Part shown: positions 32,620 through 41,911 of the stretch, one piece after another | How positions within the stretch are numbered: the first letter of the stretch is position 1 | Layout: each line of letters begins with the position of its first letter | DNA from: Candidatus Accumulibacter cognatus | Lineage (GTDB): Bacteria; Pseudomonadota; Gammaproteobacteria; Burkholderiales; Rhodocyclaceae | DNA: 64,000 nucleotides | Direction: 5' to 3' | Assembly: GCA_013414765.1 (NCBI GenBank) | Contig: CP058708.1 | Coordinates: 3,901,553 to 3,965,552, forward strand | Position numbers and translations under genes: made by a program | The notes under the pieces: model-generated | What the model was told of the DNA's origin: nothing | The model's database searches: none | Seen by the model: only the letters and a program-made list of their open reading frames with translations

Positions 32620-32690
32620 GTCGGGTTAGCCGATAAGGCGCAGCCCGACTTCCGTTGGGCAAGATGTCGGGTTAGGCTGAGCTAACCCGA
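32620..32690. repeat. Paired hairpin repeat, GTCGGGTTAG type
   Basis: Two imperfect copies of a short palindromic unit. Copy 1 at 32620-32649 (GTCGGGTTAGCC...AGCCCGAC) and copy 2 at 32667-32690 (TCGGGTTAG, loop, CTAACCCGA). Such units occur as dispersed extragenic palindromes in many proteobacterial genomes. It sits between the start of ettA and the end of fpr, both on the minus strand. Confidence 0.65.
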
Positions 32691-32745
32691 ACTACGAACT
32701 GGCAGTGGCCTATGGCTCGCCATCACATTGACGAGTTCAACGCCT

Positions 32746-33522
32746 CTACTTGTCGACAAAGGCCCGCTCGATCACATAATCTCCCTGGGCGCCGATGTAC
32801 GGTGAAACCTGGAAGCCGTGCGAGTCGAGCAAGGCGCAGCAGTCCTTGATCATCGCCGGGCTGCCGCAGACCATCGCGCGGTCGCGCGCCGGGTCGAACG
32901 GCGGCAGGCCGATGTCGGCAAACAGGAGGCCACTGTTGACAAGGTGCGTGATTCGGCCTTGGTGGCGGAAAGATTCGCGGGTCACCGTCGGGTAATAGAT
33001 CAGCTTGTCGCGCACCAGCTCGGCGAAAAACTCGTGGCCGGGCAACTCTTTTTCGATGAACTCGCTGTAAGCCAGGTCCCTGATCCAGCGAACGCCATGG
33101 ATCAGCACCACCTTCTCGAATCGTTCGTAGGTCTCGGGGTCCTGGATCAGGCTGATGAACGGCGCGAGGCCCGTGCCGGTGGCCAGCAGATAGAGGTTCT
33201 GGCCGGGGCGCAGGTCGCGCAGCACCAGCGTTCCGGTCGGTTTGCGACTGACCACCACCTCGTCACCGATCGCAAGGTGTTGCAGTTTCGATGTGAGCGG
33301 GCCGTTGGGAACCTTGATGCTGAAGAATTCCAGGTAGTCATCGTGGTTAGCGCTGGCGATGCTATACGCGCGCGTCAGCGGTCGTCCCTCCTGCGGCAGG
33401 CCGATCATCAGAAATTGTCCGTTGATGAAGCGCAGGGCGGGGTCGCGCGTGGTGCGAAAACTGAACAGCGTTTCGTTCCAGTGATGAACCGAAAGGACGC
33501 GTTGTGCGGAATAATTGCTCAT
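32746..33522 (-). CDS. fpr: Ferredoxin-NADP+ reductase
   Basis: FAD enzyme exchanging electrons between NADPH and ferredoxin/flavodoxin, often induced by oxidative stress. The 258 residues include the FAD motif RAYSIAS, the NADP-binding ATGTGLAPFISLI, and the C-terminal YIGAQGDYVIERAFVDK. ATG 33522 (MSNYSAQRVLSVHHWNETLF) matches the family start. Divergent from finR, as in pseudomonads. Confidence 0.95.
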   Translation of the reverse strand: MSNYSAQRVLSVHHWNETLFSFRTTRDPALRFINGQFLMIGLPQEGRPLTRAYSIASANHDDYLEFFSIKVPNGPLTSKLQHLAIGDEVVVSRKPTGTLVLRDLRPGQNLYLLATGTGLAPFISLIQDPETYERFEKVVLIHGVRWIRDLAYSEFIEKELPGHEFFAELVRDKLIYYPTVTRESFRHQGRITHLVNSGLLFADIGLPPFDPARDRAMVCGSPAMIKDCCALLDSHGFQVSPYIGAQGDYVIERAFVDK

Positions 33523-33621
33523 GGCCTTGACCCTGCTGTGCGGTGGATGCGAGTCATCGTAGTTGCGCATGCTATATTTGTAAAACAGATTTTATGAATA
33601 GAATATATCTGGATATTGGAT
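33523..33621. promoter_or_regulatory. Divergent fpr/finR promoter region
   Basis: The 33570-33615 part is strikingly A/T-rich compared with the window. Reading towards fpr, TTCATA and TATAGC are spaced by 16 bases. An ATATT...AATAT dyad of the T-N11-A kind expected for a LysR regulator lies across the same stretch. A FinR-type control of fpr is known in Pseudomonas; its use here is inference. Confidence 0.4.
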
Positions 33622-34548
33622 ATGAGGTTCACCTTGCGCCAGATCAGCGTGTTCGTGGCGGTCGCTCGCCACGAGAATGTCTCGCGTGCCGCCGCAGAGC
33701 TTGCGCTGTCACAGTCAGCAACCAGCACGGCGCTGGCTGAGATCGAGCGACAATACGACACGCAACTTTTCGACCGGTTCGGCAAAATGCTGCGTCTCAA
33801 CGAACTCGGGCAGGCCCTGCTGCCACAGGCAGTCGAACTGATCGAGCGGGCGGCGGCGATCGAAAGTGCGCTCGAGGGTCGCGCCGGCTACGGCAAGCTG
33901 CGTATCGGCGCAACGCTGACCATCGGCAACTACCTGGCGACGCTGATCGTCGCCGACTTCCTCAAACGCCACCCCGAGAGCACGCTGCAATTGAGCGTGC
34001 ACAATACTGCCACGATCATCGATCAACTGGCTCGACACGAACTCGATCTGGGCTTGATTGAAGGATCATGCCGGCATCCCGATCTGATCGTCGAACCGTG
34101 GGTGGCAGACGAACTGGTGGTGTTCTGCGCGCCCGGCCATCCTTTGGCGGAGCAGGGGAGAGCATCGCTGGCCACCTTGGCCGGACAGGCATGGATCGTT
34201 CGCGAGCCCGGATCGGGGACGCGCGAGACACTCGACCAGGCGCTGCGCCATCAGCATTTTGCCTTGCAAATCCGGCTGGAATTGGAGCATACCGAAGCGA
34301 TCAAGCGTGCTGTTGAGTTCGGCCTGGGTATCGGCTGCATTTCCCGACTGGCGTTGCGCGAGGCCTTCCGGCGAGGTAGCCTGGTCGCCATTGAGACTCC
34401 CGAACTCGACCTGCGCCGGCACTTCCACTTCCTCTGGCATGGCCGCAAGTTCCAGACCGCGGGCATGCGCGAGTTCGTCGCTCTGTGTCGAACGATGACC
34501 ACAGGCATCGAGCGCAGCGATCAGATCCAGTGGTCGTTGATTCCCTGA
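33622..34548 (+). CDS. finR: LysR-family regulator, FinR-like
   Basis: 308-residue LysR-type regulator: winged HTH at 1-60 (LRQISVFVAVARHENVSRAAAELALSQSATS) and substrate-binding domain from about 90 (GKLRIGATLTIGNYLATLIV). ATG 33622 is used; TTG 33616 is two codons earlier. The name follows from its divergent pairing with fpr. Confidence 0.82.
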   Translation: MRFTLRQISVFVAVARHENVSRAAAELALSQSATSTALAEIERQYDTQLFDRFGKMLRLNELGQALLPQAVELIERAAAIESALEGRAGYGKLRIGATLTIGNYLATLIVADFLKRHPESTLQLSVHNTATIIDQLARHELDLGLIEGSCRHPDLIVEPWVADELVVFCAPGHPLAEQGRASLATLAGQAWIVREPGSGTRETLDQALRHQHFALQIRLELEHTEAIKRAVEFGLGIGCISRLALREAFRRGSLVAIETPELDLRRHFHFLWHGRKFQTAGMREFVALCRTMTTGIERSDQIQWSLIP

Positions 34549-34717
34549 TGCCAAAGTCGCGTCGGCCAGGGGGTGAGAGTGAAAGTGTTGGTCGAAGTGC
34601 CTTGTTCGATGGAGCCATGACTGTTATCCTCCCCCGATCTTTCCCGCTTGCGGGAGGGAGCTTTGTGAGTGGCCGGCGCAACTTTCTCATGAACAGGCAT
34701 GCAATGGAGGAGAAGCG

Positions 34718-35092
34718 GTGGATAGAGTGGCGGACATTGATAAGGCGATTGGCGCGCATACCCGGTGGATGTCGCAGCTCAGGGAAACCGTGCTTGAAGC
34801 GCACCCTGGCATCGAGTTGGAAACTATCCGGGCGGCTGACCAATGTGAATTCGGCAAATGGTTGGAGGGGACTTCCTGGTCTGCGGAAGATCGAATATCA
34901 GACGATTATCAGGAAGTCAGACGATTGCACGCCGAATTTCATGAACTGGCAGCGCAAGTGGTCGAGCTGGCGGCGTCTGGCAAGAAAAACGAGGCCTACG
35001 GGATGTTCTACGGTGAATACGTCACGTTGTCCGGGAGACTCGCGCTGACCCTGCGGACCTGGCAGGACAGGCTCTCGAGGGCAGCGCGGTAA
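34718..35092 (+). CDS. CZB-domain (zinc-binding chemoreceptor-type) protein
   Basis: 124-residue cytoplasmic four-helix protein with the 3His/1Cys zinc site of CZB domains: H14 (IGAHTRWM), C43 (DQCEFGKWL), H71 and H75 (LHAEFHELA). It stands alone without receptor or cyclase parts. The CZB family senses zinc or hypochlorite and normally regulates chemoreceptors or diguanylate cyclases. GTG 34718 has GGAGGAGAAGC directly upstream. No partner is adjacent; the nearest signalling candidate is the CheB-CheR hybrid 19 kb away. Confidence 0.87.
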   Translation: MDRVADIDKAIGAHTRWMSQLRETVLEAHPGIELETIRAADQCEFGKWLEGTSWSAEDRISDDYQEVRRLHAEFHELAAQVVELAASGKKNEAYGMFYGEYVTLSGRLALTLRTWQDRLSRAAR

Positions 35093-35221
35093 TTCTGCGG
35101 GTCTCGCGGGATTCCTTAAGGCCGGGGATCACCCTGCCGGACCGCTGCGGTGCTGCCCATGCATTCGGCAAGAAGGTCGAGGTGTTGCGCAGGTTCCGCC
35201 TGGCGCTTTGCTTCAATCCGG

Positions 35222-36169
35222 CTACGGTCTTTTCTGCCTGCCGAGCGCGGCACGGATGGCTGCGAAACCCCGGACACCAAGAAGGGCCAGGCCGCCGGCA
35301 ACGACGCCCGCCAGCACGTCAAGCAGGGGCGGCAGCAGCGCCTTGAGCACGCTGCCGACGCCGGCAATGCTCCCAGCCAGCCCGGCGAGGTGTTCGATCA
35401 GGTGATGTAGCGGCGGTATGCCGTGTGTCAGGATGCCACCGCCAACCAGGAACATCGCTGCCGTGCCAATGACCGTCAGCGCCTTCATCAGGCGCGGCGC
35501 CGCCAGCAGCAGGCCCTTGCCGATCGTTTGTGCCAGTGCGCCGCTTTTGGTCAGCAGATGGAGTCCGATATCGTCCATCTTGACGATGCCGGCGACAACG
35601 CCATATACACCAACCGTCATGATCAGGCCGATCCCTGACAGCACGACCACCTGCGTGCCGAACGACTGGTCGGCGACGGTGCCGAGCGCGATGACGACAA
35701 TCTCGGCCGAGAGCACGAAGTCGGTACGGATGGCCCCCTTGATCTTGTCAGCTTCGAGAGCCGGCAGGTCAACATTATCTTCGGCCAGCAGCGCCAGTTG
35801 CCGAGTGTGTTGGGCGTCGTCATCGTCACGGCCATGCAGCCAGCGGTGAGTCAATTTCTCGGCTCCTTCGAAGCACAGATAAATGCCGCCGAGCATCAGT
35901 AGCGGCATCACTGCCGAGGGCATGAAGCGGCTGATTACCAGCGCCGCCGGTACCAGGATGAGCTTGTTCTTCAGCGAACCGACGGCGACTGCCCAGACCA
36001 CCGGCAACTCGCGCTCGGCCCGTACGCCAGACACCTGTTGGGCGTTGAGCGCCAGATCGTCGCCAAGGACGCCAGCGGTTTTCTTGGCGGCGACCTTGGT
36101 CATCAGGGCGACGTCGTCGAGGACCGAAGCAATGTCATCGATCAGGGCAAGCAGGCTGGCTCCGGCCAT
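35222..36169 (-). CDS. yedI: DUF808/YedI-family inner membrane protein
   Basis: 315 residues with six to eight hydrophobic segments. Family start [46 protein letters not shown] is diagnostic for DUF808. A charged cytoplasmic loop ([13 protein letters not shown]) interrupts the helices. Function of the family is not known. Confidence 0.9.
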   Translation of the reverse strand: MAGASLLALIDDIASVLDDVALMTKVAAKKTAGVLGDDLALNAQQVSGVRAERELPVVWAVAVGSLKNKLILVPAALVISRFMPSAVMPLLMLGGIYLCFEGAEKLTHRWLHGRDDDDAQHTRQLALLAEDNVDLPALEADKIKGAIRTDFVLSAEIVVIALGTVADQSFGTQVVVLSGIGLIMTVGVYGVVAGIVKMDDIGLHLLTKSGALAQTIGKGLLLAAPRLMKALTVIGTAAMFLVGGGILTHGIPPLHHLIEHLAGLAGSIAGVGSVLKALLPPLLDVLAGVVAGGLALLGVRGFAAIRAALGRQKRP

Positions 36170-36429
36170 GGTGGCTCCAGATTTTAGGGTGAGTATTGCG
36201 TTCGAGCGCTACCAGGGTCGCGGTAGCCGGGAGTGAATTCTAGACGATCAGGCGATGCACGGTCGGCCATTATGCCCGGTGAGGTATTTATTGCGGCCAT
36301 CATCAGGGCCTTCCCTGCCGCCAGGCTGTTTTGCGACTAGCGCGCCATGCGGACTTGGCGTTATTCTCCCCGTCCTTCACTGACGCAATTTTTGCTTTTT
36401 ACCTCCCACTCAACTCACTGGAGACAATT

Positions 36430-37581
36430 GTGCCTGCACTGCTGCCCCAACCTGATCCCGATGGTCTGCTCGAATACTCGGTGGTCTATACCGATCGCTC
36501 CCTGAACCATATGTCGCAGCGCTTCCAGGGCGTGATGAAAGACATCGCGCGGATTCTCAAGACTGTCTACAACGGCAAGACGGCGATCATCGTACCGGGC
36601 AGTGGCACCTTCGGCATGGAAGCCGTGGCTCGCCAGTTTGCCACCGACAAGAAGTGCCTGATCATCCGCAATGGCTGGTTCAGCTTCCGCTGGACACAGA
36701 TCCTGGAGATGGGGCGGATTCCCTCGGCCAGCATCGTGATGCAGGCTCGCCAACTCGGCGAGGAAAAACAGGCGCCGTTCGTTCCGCCACCGATCGAGGA
36801 AGTCGTTGCCCGAATTCACGCCGAGAAACCGGACCTGGTCTTTGCGCCGCACGTCGAAACCGCCTCCGGAATGATCCTGCCCAACGACTACCTGCGCGCC
36901 CTCGGTGAGGCCGTGCGCGCAGTCGACGGCCTGTTTGTCCTCGATTGCGTTGCTTCCGGTGCGGTCTGGATCGATATGGTCGCCAACTCGGTCGATGTAC
37001 TGATCAGTGCTCCCCAGAAAGGCTGGACCGGTCTGCCCTGCTGTGCGCTAGTGGTGCTCGGCGAGCGCGCCCGGGAAAGGATAGACGCTACGACCAGCAG
37101 CAGCTTTGCCTGTGACCTCAAGAAGTGGATGCAGATCATGGAGAACTTCGAGAATGGCGGTCATGCCTATCACGCGACGATGCCGACCGACACGCTGGCG
37201 GCTCTGCGCGACGTGATGCGGGAAACCGAAAACTACGGTTTCGAGCGCGTACGCCAGGAGCAACTCGAAGTCGGCCTGCGCGTGCGCGCCTTGCTGACAG
37301 GCAAGGGTTTCAGGAGCGTTGCCGCCGAAGGCTTTCAGGCGCCAGGCGTCGTCGTCAGCTATACGGACGATCCGGAAATCCAGTCGGGCCGGAAATTCCT
37401 CGCCATTGGCGTTCAGACAGCTGCTGGCGTGCCACTGCAGTGTGGCGAACCGGCCGATTTCAGCACCTTCCGGATCGGCCTGTTCGGCCTGGAAAAGCTC
37501 CATAATCCCGACCGTACGGTACGCAATCTGGCCGACGCGCTCGATGCGGTGACGCGGATGCCCCAGCTGCCGGGAGCATGA
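36430..37581 (+). CDS. Class V aminotransferase (serine/alanine-glyoxylate type)
   Basis: PLP enzyme of 383 residues. IIVPGSGTFGMEAVA opens the cofactor-binding region; HVETASGMILP and VLDCVASGAVWIDM follow; the PLP Lys is in SAPQKGWTG. GTG 36430 is chosen because GGAGAC lies about seven bases upstream; the open frame to 36331 has no signal. Related enzymes use Ser, Ala or phosphonates with glyoxylate or pyruvate. Substrate not decided. Confidence 0.88.
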   Translation: MPALLPQPDPDGLLEYSVVYTDRSLNHMSQRFQGVMKDIARILKTVYNGKTAIIVPGSGTFGMEAVARQFATDKKCLIIRNGWFSFRWTQILEMGRIPSASIVMQARQLGEEKQAPFVPPPIEEVVARIHAEKPDLVFAPHVETASGMILPNDYLRALGEAVRAVDGLFVLDCVASGAVWIDMVANSVDVLISAPQKGWTGLPCCALVVLGERARERIDATTSSSFACDLKKWMQIMENFENGGHAYHATMPTDTLAALRDVMRETENYGFERVRQEQLEVGLRVRALLTGKGFRSVAAEGFQAPGVVVSYTDDPEIQSGRKFLAIGVQTAAGVPLQCGEPADFSTFRIGLFGLEKLHNPDRTVRNLADALDAVTRMPQLPGA

Positions 37582-37717
37582 GAGTACGAACATGAAATCC
37601 CGCTGATGCGGCTGCCCATGCACGAGCACTGTCATCTTCTTCTCATATCCGGGCAGGAGCAGGGCGGAAATGGCTGAAGCAGCGTTGCTGATCACCCGAG
37701 TTGGAGGGAAATGCGCA

Positions 37718-38026
37718 ATGCCGCGCCAGGCGTTGGTATCCTTGCTTGTCATCGGGTTGATGCTGGCGGTGTCGGCTGCCGAGGCCGGCGGCCCCTGGCG
37801 GGCCAGCGAAGAGAATACCCGTGGCTGGCAGTTGATGACCCCCCAGGAACGGATCGACCATCAGGCCCGTATTCGGAGTTTCCGAACCCTGGAAGAATGT
37901 CGCGCCTACCAGCAGGAACACCATCAGCTCATGGAGCAGCGGGCCCGACAACGCGGGGTCGCGCTGCCCAGCGGTCGCCGGGACATCTGCGAACATCTCA
38001 AGCGCCCCGATGCCGTCGGTGAATAG
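37718..38026 (+). CDS. Small secreted protein of unknown function
   Basis: 102 residues with a signal peptide (LVSLLVIGLMLAVSAAEA/GG). The mature part has LMTPQERIDHQARIRSFRTLEECRAYQQEHHQLMEQRARQRG, a charged helical segment I associate with a small betaproteobacterial periplasmic family without known role. ATG 37718 has GGAGGGAAATGCGCA upstream. It overlaps or abuts the following membrane reductase gene and may be co-transcribed. Confidence 0.72.
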   Translation: MPRQALVSLLVIGLMLAVSAAEAGGPWRASEENTRGWQLMTPQERIDHQARIRSFRTLEECRAYQQEHHQLMEQRARQRGVALPSGRRDICEHLKRPDAVGE

Positions 38027-38054
38027 CCTTTTACCGGATAGCAATCGATCGACG

Positions 38055-39308
38055 ATGAACCGCCTGCGCTTTCTGTTGTTGCCGATCGTTGTTTCTTTCC
38101 TCGTTGGGGGGCCGGTTTTCTGGGCTTTTCCCGAAGGTCTTCGCTTCTGGCGAGCAACCGCGATCGTTCTGGGCTGGGTGGGTTGCGGTCTGCTGCTCGC
38201 CAGTCTGCTGCTGATGGTGCGCGAGGTGCGTCTGGCGATCTGGCTCGGTGGTCTTGAGCGGATGACGCTCTGGCACCACTACAGCGGCGTTGCGGCTTAC
38301 CTGCTGCTGCTGCTCCACCCGCTGGCTCTGGCCGCCGATGGCTGGCAGGAATCGCCGCTGCTGGCCTGGCAGGTGATCTCGCCGTTTTCGGCGAACTGGA
38401 CGATCTGGGTGGGCTGGGGAGCGCTGCTACTGCTGATGCTGGGGCTCGCCACGACCTTTGCCAGGCGTTTGCCTTACGGCCCCTGGCGCTGGCTGCACGG
38501 ATTGTTGGGAATCGGCGTCATCGTCGGATTCGTGCATGTTCTTCTGCTCGGGATCAGCATTGCTGCTCTGCTCGCCACTCTGGCGGCCGTCCTGCTGCTG
38601 GTCTGGCGCCTGATCCGGGTCGACGCCGGCCTCGCCGCCAGACCCTACGTGGTCAATTCGGTTCACCCGGTTGCCCAGTCGATGGTCGAGGTTTCCCTGC
38701 TGCCGCTGGCCACGCCGATCGTTGCGCGGGCAGGCCAGTTTGTTCTCGTCGCCTTTTTCCACGGCCCGCAATACCGGGGATGCGGGGAATACCACCCCTT
38801 CACCATTTGCGCGACAGATCCCGGAGTGGCATTCAGAATTGGCATCAAAGCGCTGGGCGATTGCACGCAGCAGATGCAGAGGCTCGAACCGGGGGTGGCC
38901 GCGCGCGTGCAGGGACCTTTTGGCGAGTTCCTCGCCGAACGACCGGCGACTCCACAGATCTGGGTAGCGGGTGGTATCGGTATTACTCCGTTTTTAGCGA
39001 TCCTCAGGAGCGAGGCGCTGAGCCAGCCGACGCGCCTGCTGTACCTGTTCCACAGCGCCGCGGATGCGGCTTTTCTAAATGAACTGCAAGCTCTTGCCGA
39101 CCGTGATGCGCACCTCATCCTGGAAGCCGTGCCGACCGGCGCCGGCATTCCGAATGTAGAAAAACTCCTGCCGGCAAGCGACCTGTTGAGCGGGAACGAG
39201 TGCTATCTTTGCGGTCCGCCTGCCTTGGTCAAGAACATCTCACGCGTGCTGAGGGATCGTGGTGTAAGTGAGCAGAATATTCATTTTGAAAGGTTGGATT
39301 TCCGATGA
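38055..39308 (+). CDS. Membrane ferric-reductase-like flavohemoprotein
   Basis: 417 residues. About six membrane helices carry paired His suited to b hemes (LWHHYSGVAAYLLLLLHPLAL and WRWLHGLLGIGVIVGFVHV). From about 205 a ferredoxin-reductase module follows: FAD motif EYHPFTICA, NADP motif GGIGITPFLAIL, and YLCGPPALV near the end. It likely moves electrons from NAD(P)H across the membrane. ATG 38055 puts the first helix at the N-terminus; an earlier in-frame ATG at 38010 lies inside the preceding gene. The cytochrome b5-like gene overlaps by ATGA. Confidence 0.85.
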   Translation: MNRLRFLLLPIVVSFLVGGPVFWAFPEGLRFWRATAIVLGWVGCGLLLASLLLMVREVRLAIWLGGLERMTLWHHYSGVAAYLLLLLHPLALAADGWQESPLLAWQVISPFSANWTIWVGWGALLLLMLGLATTFARRLPYGPWRWLHGLLGIGVIVGFVHVLLLGISIAALLATLAAVLLLVWRLIRVDAGLAARPYVVNSVHPVAQSMVEVSLLPLATPIVARAGQFVLVAFFHGPQYRGCGEYHPFTICATDPGVAFRIGIKALGDCTQQMQRLEPGVAARVQGPFGEFLAERPATPQIWVAGGIGITPFLAILRSEALSQPTRLLYLFHSAADAAFLNELQALADRDAHLILEAVPTGAGIPNVEKLLPASDLLSGNECYLCGPPALVKNISRVLRDRGVSEQNIHFERLDFR

Positions 39309-39673
39309 CCCGCAAACTCTTCGTTGTTTCTACCATCGCTTTCTGGATAGCAGTCACTGGCCTCGGCACCACATCAGTCTGGTGGCTGCCGACCGGACAG
39401 GCAAGCGCGCAGGCCAGGGAAAAAATCATCTCCCCGGCCGACCTCGCGAAACACACTTCACCGGAGAATTGCTGGATGGCCATTCGCGGCGCGGTCTATG
39501 ACCTCAGCACCTACCTGCCGGAGCATCCATCCCGTCCGGACATCGTGCTGCCGTGGTGCGGCAAGGAAGCCAGCGAGGCGTACAACACCAAGATGAAAGG
39601 CCGGCCGCATTCGCCCTATGCTGACGAGCTACTCGCGAAATACCGCATCGGGTCGTTTGCCAAAGTCCCCTGA
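39305..39673 (+). CDS. Exported cytochrome b5-like heme-binding protein
   Basis: 122 residues: N-terminal signal or anchor helix (VVSTIAFWIAVTGLG), then a cytochrome b5 fold with SPADLAKHTSPENCWMAIRGAVYDLSTYLPEHP. Heme ligands would be H74 (LPEHPSRP, where most family members have HPGG) and H102 (GRPHSPYADELL). Its start overlaps the reductase gene, so it is the likely periplasmic electron acceptor or partner. Confidence 0.85.
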   Translation: MTRKLFVVSTIAFWIAVTGLGTTSVWWLPTGQASAQAREKIISPADLAKHTSPENCWMAIRGAVYDLSTYLPEHPSRPDIVLPWCGKEASEAYNTKMKGRPHSPYADELLAKYRIGSFAKVP

Positions 39674-39794
39674 GCATGCGTCAACGCACATCGCCCTCCG
39701 CCTGTCCGTATCTGCTGCCCGTGCGCACGGCTGAAGGCCAGCGTTTGCGGCGGATTCCGGCTTTGTGTTCAAAGATCGAACAGGGGACTGAGGG

Positions 39795-40637
39795 TCACCT
39801 CCGTCTCCTGTTCGATTGGGTGCGACGCTGAATCAGCCCGAATAAACCCAGCCCCATCAAGGCCAGTGTGGTGGGCGCCGGAACATTCCCGGGCGGGTCG
39901 ACGAAAATGCTGTCGTTGGCGCAGTTCTGCGTCCAGTGAATGTCGAAGGCCTTGCCATCCCAGCCGGCGGCAAACAGAAGACCGGTATCGATACTCATCT
40001 CGTAGAAATAATGGAGGTCGGTACTTCGCTGTCCATAGCCTGCCACCCCGACTGTCGTATACTTCAACTCGGCCTGTCCTACCTGCGTTCCACCGGTCAT
40101 GTGCGTCGGATGAGCACGATCAGCGTTGCCTTTCTTGGCAAGGTTTCCCGCCGTGTCCCAGAGTCCGTAGGCCCACACCGGGTTCTTATAGACACCTCCC
40201 TCGACGCCAAATGTCTCGAAGGTGTAGGCACCCTTCTTGAAACCTTCGGCATGCAGAATGTTGATGCCGACATCGAAGCTGCCGTCCTTGTTGAAATCGA
40301 TCGCGAAATCACCCGCGCCGTAACTGTTTCCCTGGTTCAAGGTCCGCGGGTTGTGGCCGGTCGCCAGGGCAATGTAGACCTTGCCGTCGGCCTTCTTCGC
40401 GTATAGCGCTTCGGCATCATAGGCCTGGCCACCCCAGCCGGGAGTCAGGTAGTAGGCGCCGACACCGATCTGATCTTCAATGGTGAACTGGATTCCGTCG
40501 GCAGGAATCCATGTTTTCGTATCCACTCCCCAATCGTCGAGTTTCCCGTCGATGATGAATGCAGCGGCCGGCAGGCTGCCTGCCACGCCCATGACGGCGA
40601 TGGAGAATGAAAGGAGTTTTCTCATCATGTAATGCAT
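39795..40637 (-). CDS. PEP-CTERM sorting-domain protein
   Basis: 280-residue exported protein. Signal peptide near 1-26 (SLPAAA/FIIDG), a beta-rich middle with many Gly/Asp/Tyr (DGKLDDWGVD, FNKDGSFDVGINILHAEGF), and a C-terminal sorting signal with VPAPTTLALMGLGLFGLI and a basic tail RRTQSNRRRR. The usual VPEP reads VPAP. Such proteins are processed by exosortase and go to the extracellular matrix; no exosortase gene is in the window. Confidence 0.88.
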   Translation of the reverse strand: MHYMMRKLLSFSIAVMGVAGSLPAAAFIIDGKLDDWGVDTKTWIPADGIQFTIEDQIGVGAYYLTPGWGGQAYDAEALYAKKADGKVYIALATGHNPRTLNQGNSYGAGDFAIDFNKDGSFDVGINILHAEGFKKGAYTFETFGVEGGVYKNPVWAYGLWDTAGNLAKKGNADRAHPTHMTGGTQVGQAELKYTTVGVAGYGQRSTDLHYFYEMSIDTGLLFAAGWDGKAFDIHWTQNCANDSIFVDPPGNVPAPTTLALMGLGLFGLIQRRTQSNRRRR

Positions 40638-40886
40638 TCAGCCAGGAATTTGTGTTTCGGGTAATCGAGCCTTCGTTGCTTGCAGGAGCGGCTGCGCGCC
40701 TCGACTTGGAGAGGGAGTGTCTCGTGAAACCACAGACGGCCGTTATGAATTACTGCACGGGGACTGACACGATTCCACTCCTTCAGGCATCCGCCGCGCT
40801 GGCGCCCGGGGTCGCAAACATTCCGGATTTCCTCACCTCCGATATGATTTTTCCTAGCAGAACGCGCAATGCGAATGAGGCTGTGG

Positions 40887-41474
40887 TTACGGAGAGGCTG
40901 GAGAGATTGCGACCTCGGCTGCCGTTGCGCCGGTCATGGCCAATAGTTCGCCCGGTGTCAGTTCGAAGACCGCATGTGGATGGCCGGCAGCGGCCCAGAT
41001 CCGGTCAAAGTGCAGTAAATCCTGATCGACCAGTACGAGCGTTTGACCGCAATGTCCGACCGGACAGACCCCGCCGATTGCGTAACCGGTGCGCTGTCGC
41101 ACGAAGGCAGCGTCGGCCTTGCCGAGCGGCCCGACCAGTGCGGCCACCTTGAGCTCGTCGACGCGGTTTGCGCCGCTGGCGATGATCATTACTGCCGCAT
41201 CGTCCGAGAGGCGTCTGAAGACGATCGACTTGGCAATTTCGGCGACGCTGCAGCCAAGTCCTGCGGCTGCTTCGGCAGAGGTTCGGCCGCTCGCCGGTAA
41301 CAGGACAACGGGCTTGCCGTGGCCGATCCGCAGCAGCAGATCAGCCACTCGCTGCGCACTATCAGGGAGTCTGGTGGCAGGTTCCACCGGTGTTGGCGGA
41401 TGACCTCCGGCGCCGTCTGCGTCGCGCCCGACACCGCTTGCTGAAGAAAACTGCGAAGGCCTGTCGATGTTCAT
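40887..41474 (-). CDS. YbaK/ProX-type aminoacyl-tRNA deacylase
   Basis: 195 residues. A disordered 40-residue N-terminus, then the YbaK fold: VAEIAKSIVFRRLSDDAAVMIIASG with the conserved Lys, VGPLGKADAAFVRQRTGYAIGGVCPVGH, and a C-terminal FELTPGELLAMTGATAAEVA. Family members hydrolyse mischarged Cys- or Ala-tRNA-Pro. ATG 41474 has AGGAGATCAATC upstream. Its start overlaps the preceding small gene by ATGA. Confidence 0.88.
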   Translation of the reverse strand: MNIDRPSQFSSASGVGRDADGAGGHPPTPVEPATRLPDSAQRVADLLLRIGHGKPVVLLPASGRTSAEAAAGLGCSVAEIAKSIVFRRLSDDAAVMIIASGANRVDELKVAALVGPLGKADAAFVRQRTGYAIGGVCPVGHCGQTLVLVDQDLLHFDRIWAAAGHPHAVFELTPGELLAMTGATAAEVAISPASP

Positions 41475-41911
41475 GATTGATCTCCTGTTTTCGACGCGCT
41501 GTTGTTCATCTGCCTGACAAGCCGCCACGCCATTCCGCCCAACACGAACACGCCGAGCAGCAGAACTCCCCACAGGACGTCAGTACGGTTGCGCGCCGAG
41601 CGGCCGGCTTGCGCCGCGGCGCTTTCAGCAGCCGTGCCGGTTTTACCGCTTTGTAGTTCGCCGACCTGAGCGGTTTGCTGTCCGGACGCAGGCTTGAGCC
41701 AAAGGGTTGCGCGAAAAGGTTCGCCACGTTGTCGGGTGAGGACTTTAGCCTGGATACCGGCAAGTCGGAAGCTGGATCGCGTATTCCATCTCGATGACTG
41801 CGACAGGAGACTGCGCGGGAGCCGATATGATCTTTGCCGCGCATACACGGTTTCCGGTAAATACCCGCCCCAGATTATCACATAGGAATCAGGCCGCCTC
41901 TTCTTTGGCAA
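41471..41911 (-). CDS. Orphan C-terminal membrane-anchor fragment
   Basis: 146 codons. The first 45 look non-coding, then LAGIQAKVLTRQRGEPFRATLWLKPAS, a linker, and one membrane helix (VLWGVLLLGVFVLGGMAWRLVRQM) followed by a short tail. This resembles the C-terminal end of larger periplasmic proteins (DUF3999-like is my best guess). It is probably a truncated gene. It overlaps the YbaK-type gene by ATGA. Confidence 0.4.
   Translation of the reverse strand: MPKKRRPDSYVIIWGGYLPETVYARQRSYRLPRSLLSQSSRWNTRSSFRLAGIQAKVLTRQRGEPFRATLWLKPASGQQTAQVGELQSGKTGTAAESAAAQAGRSARNRTDVLWGVLLLGVFVLGGMAWRLVRQMNNSASKTGDQS

Noticed and set aside
34642-34655. TCCCGC-TT-GCGGGA hairpin before the CZB gene
   Set aside because: Short stem with two-base loop and no T-run; not a credible terminator.
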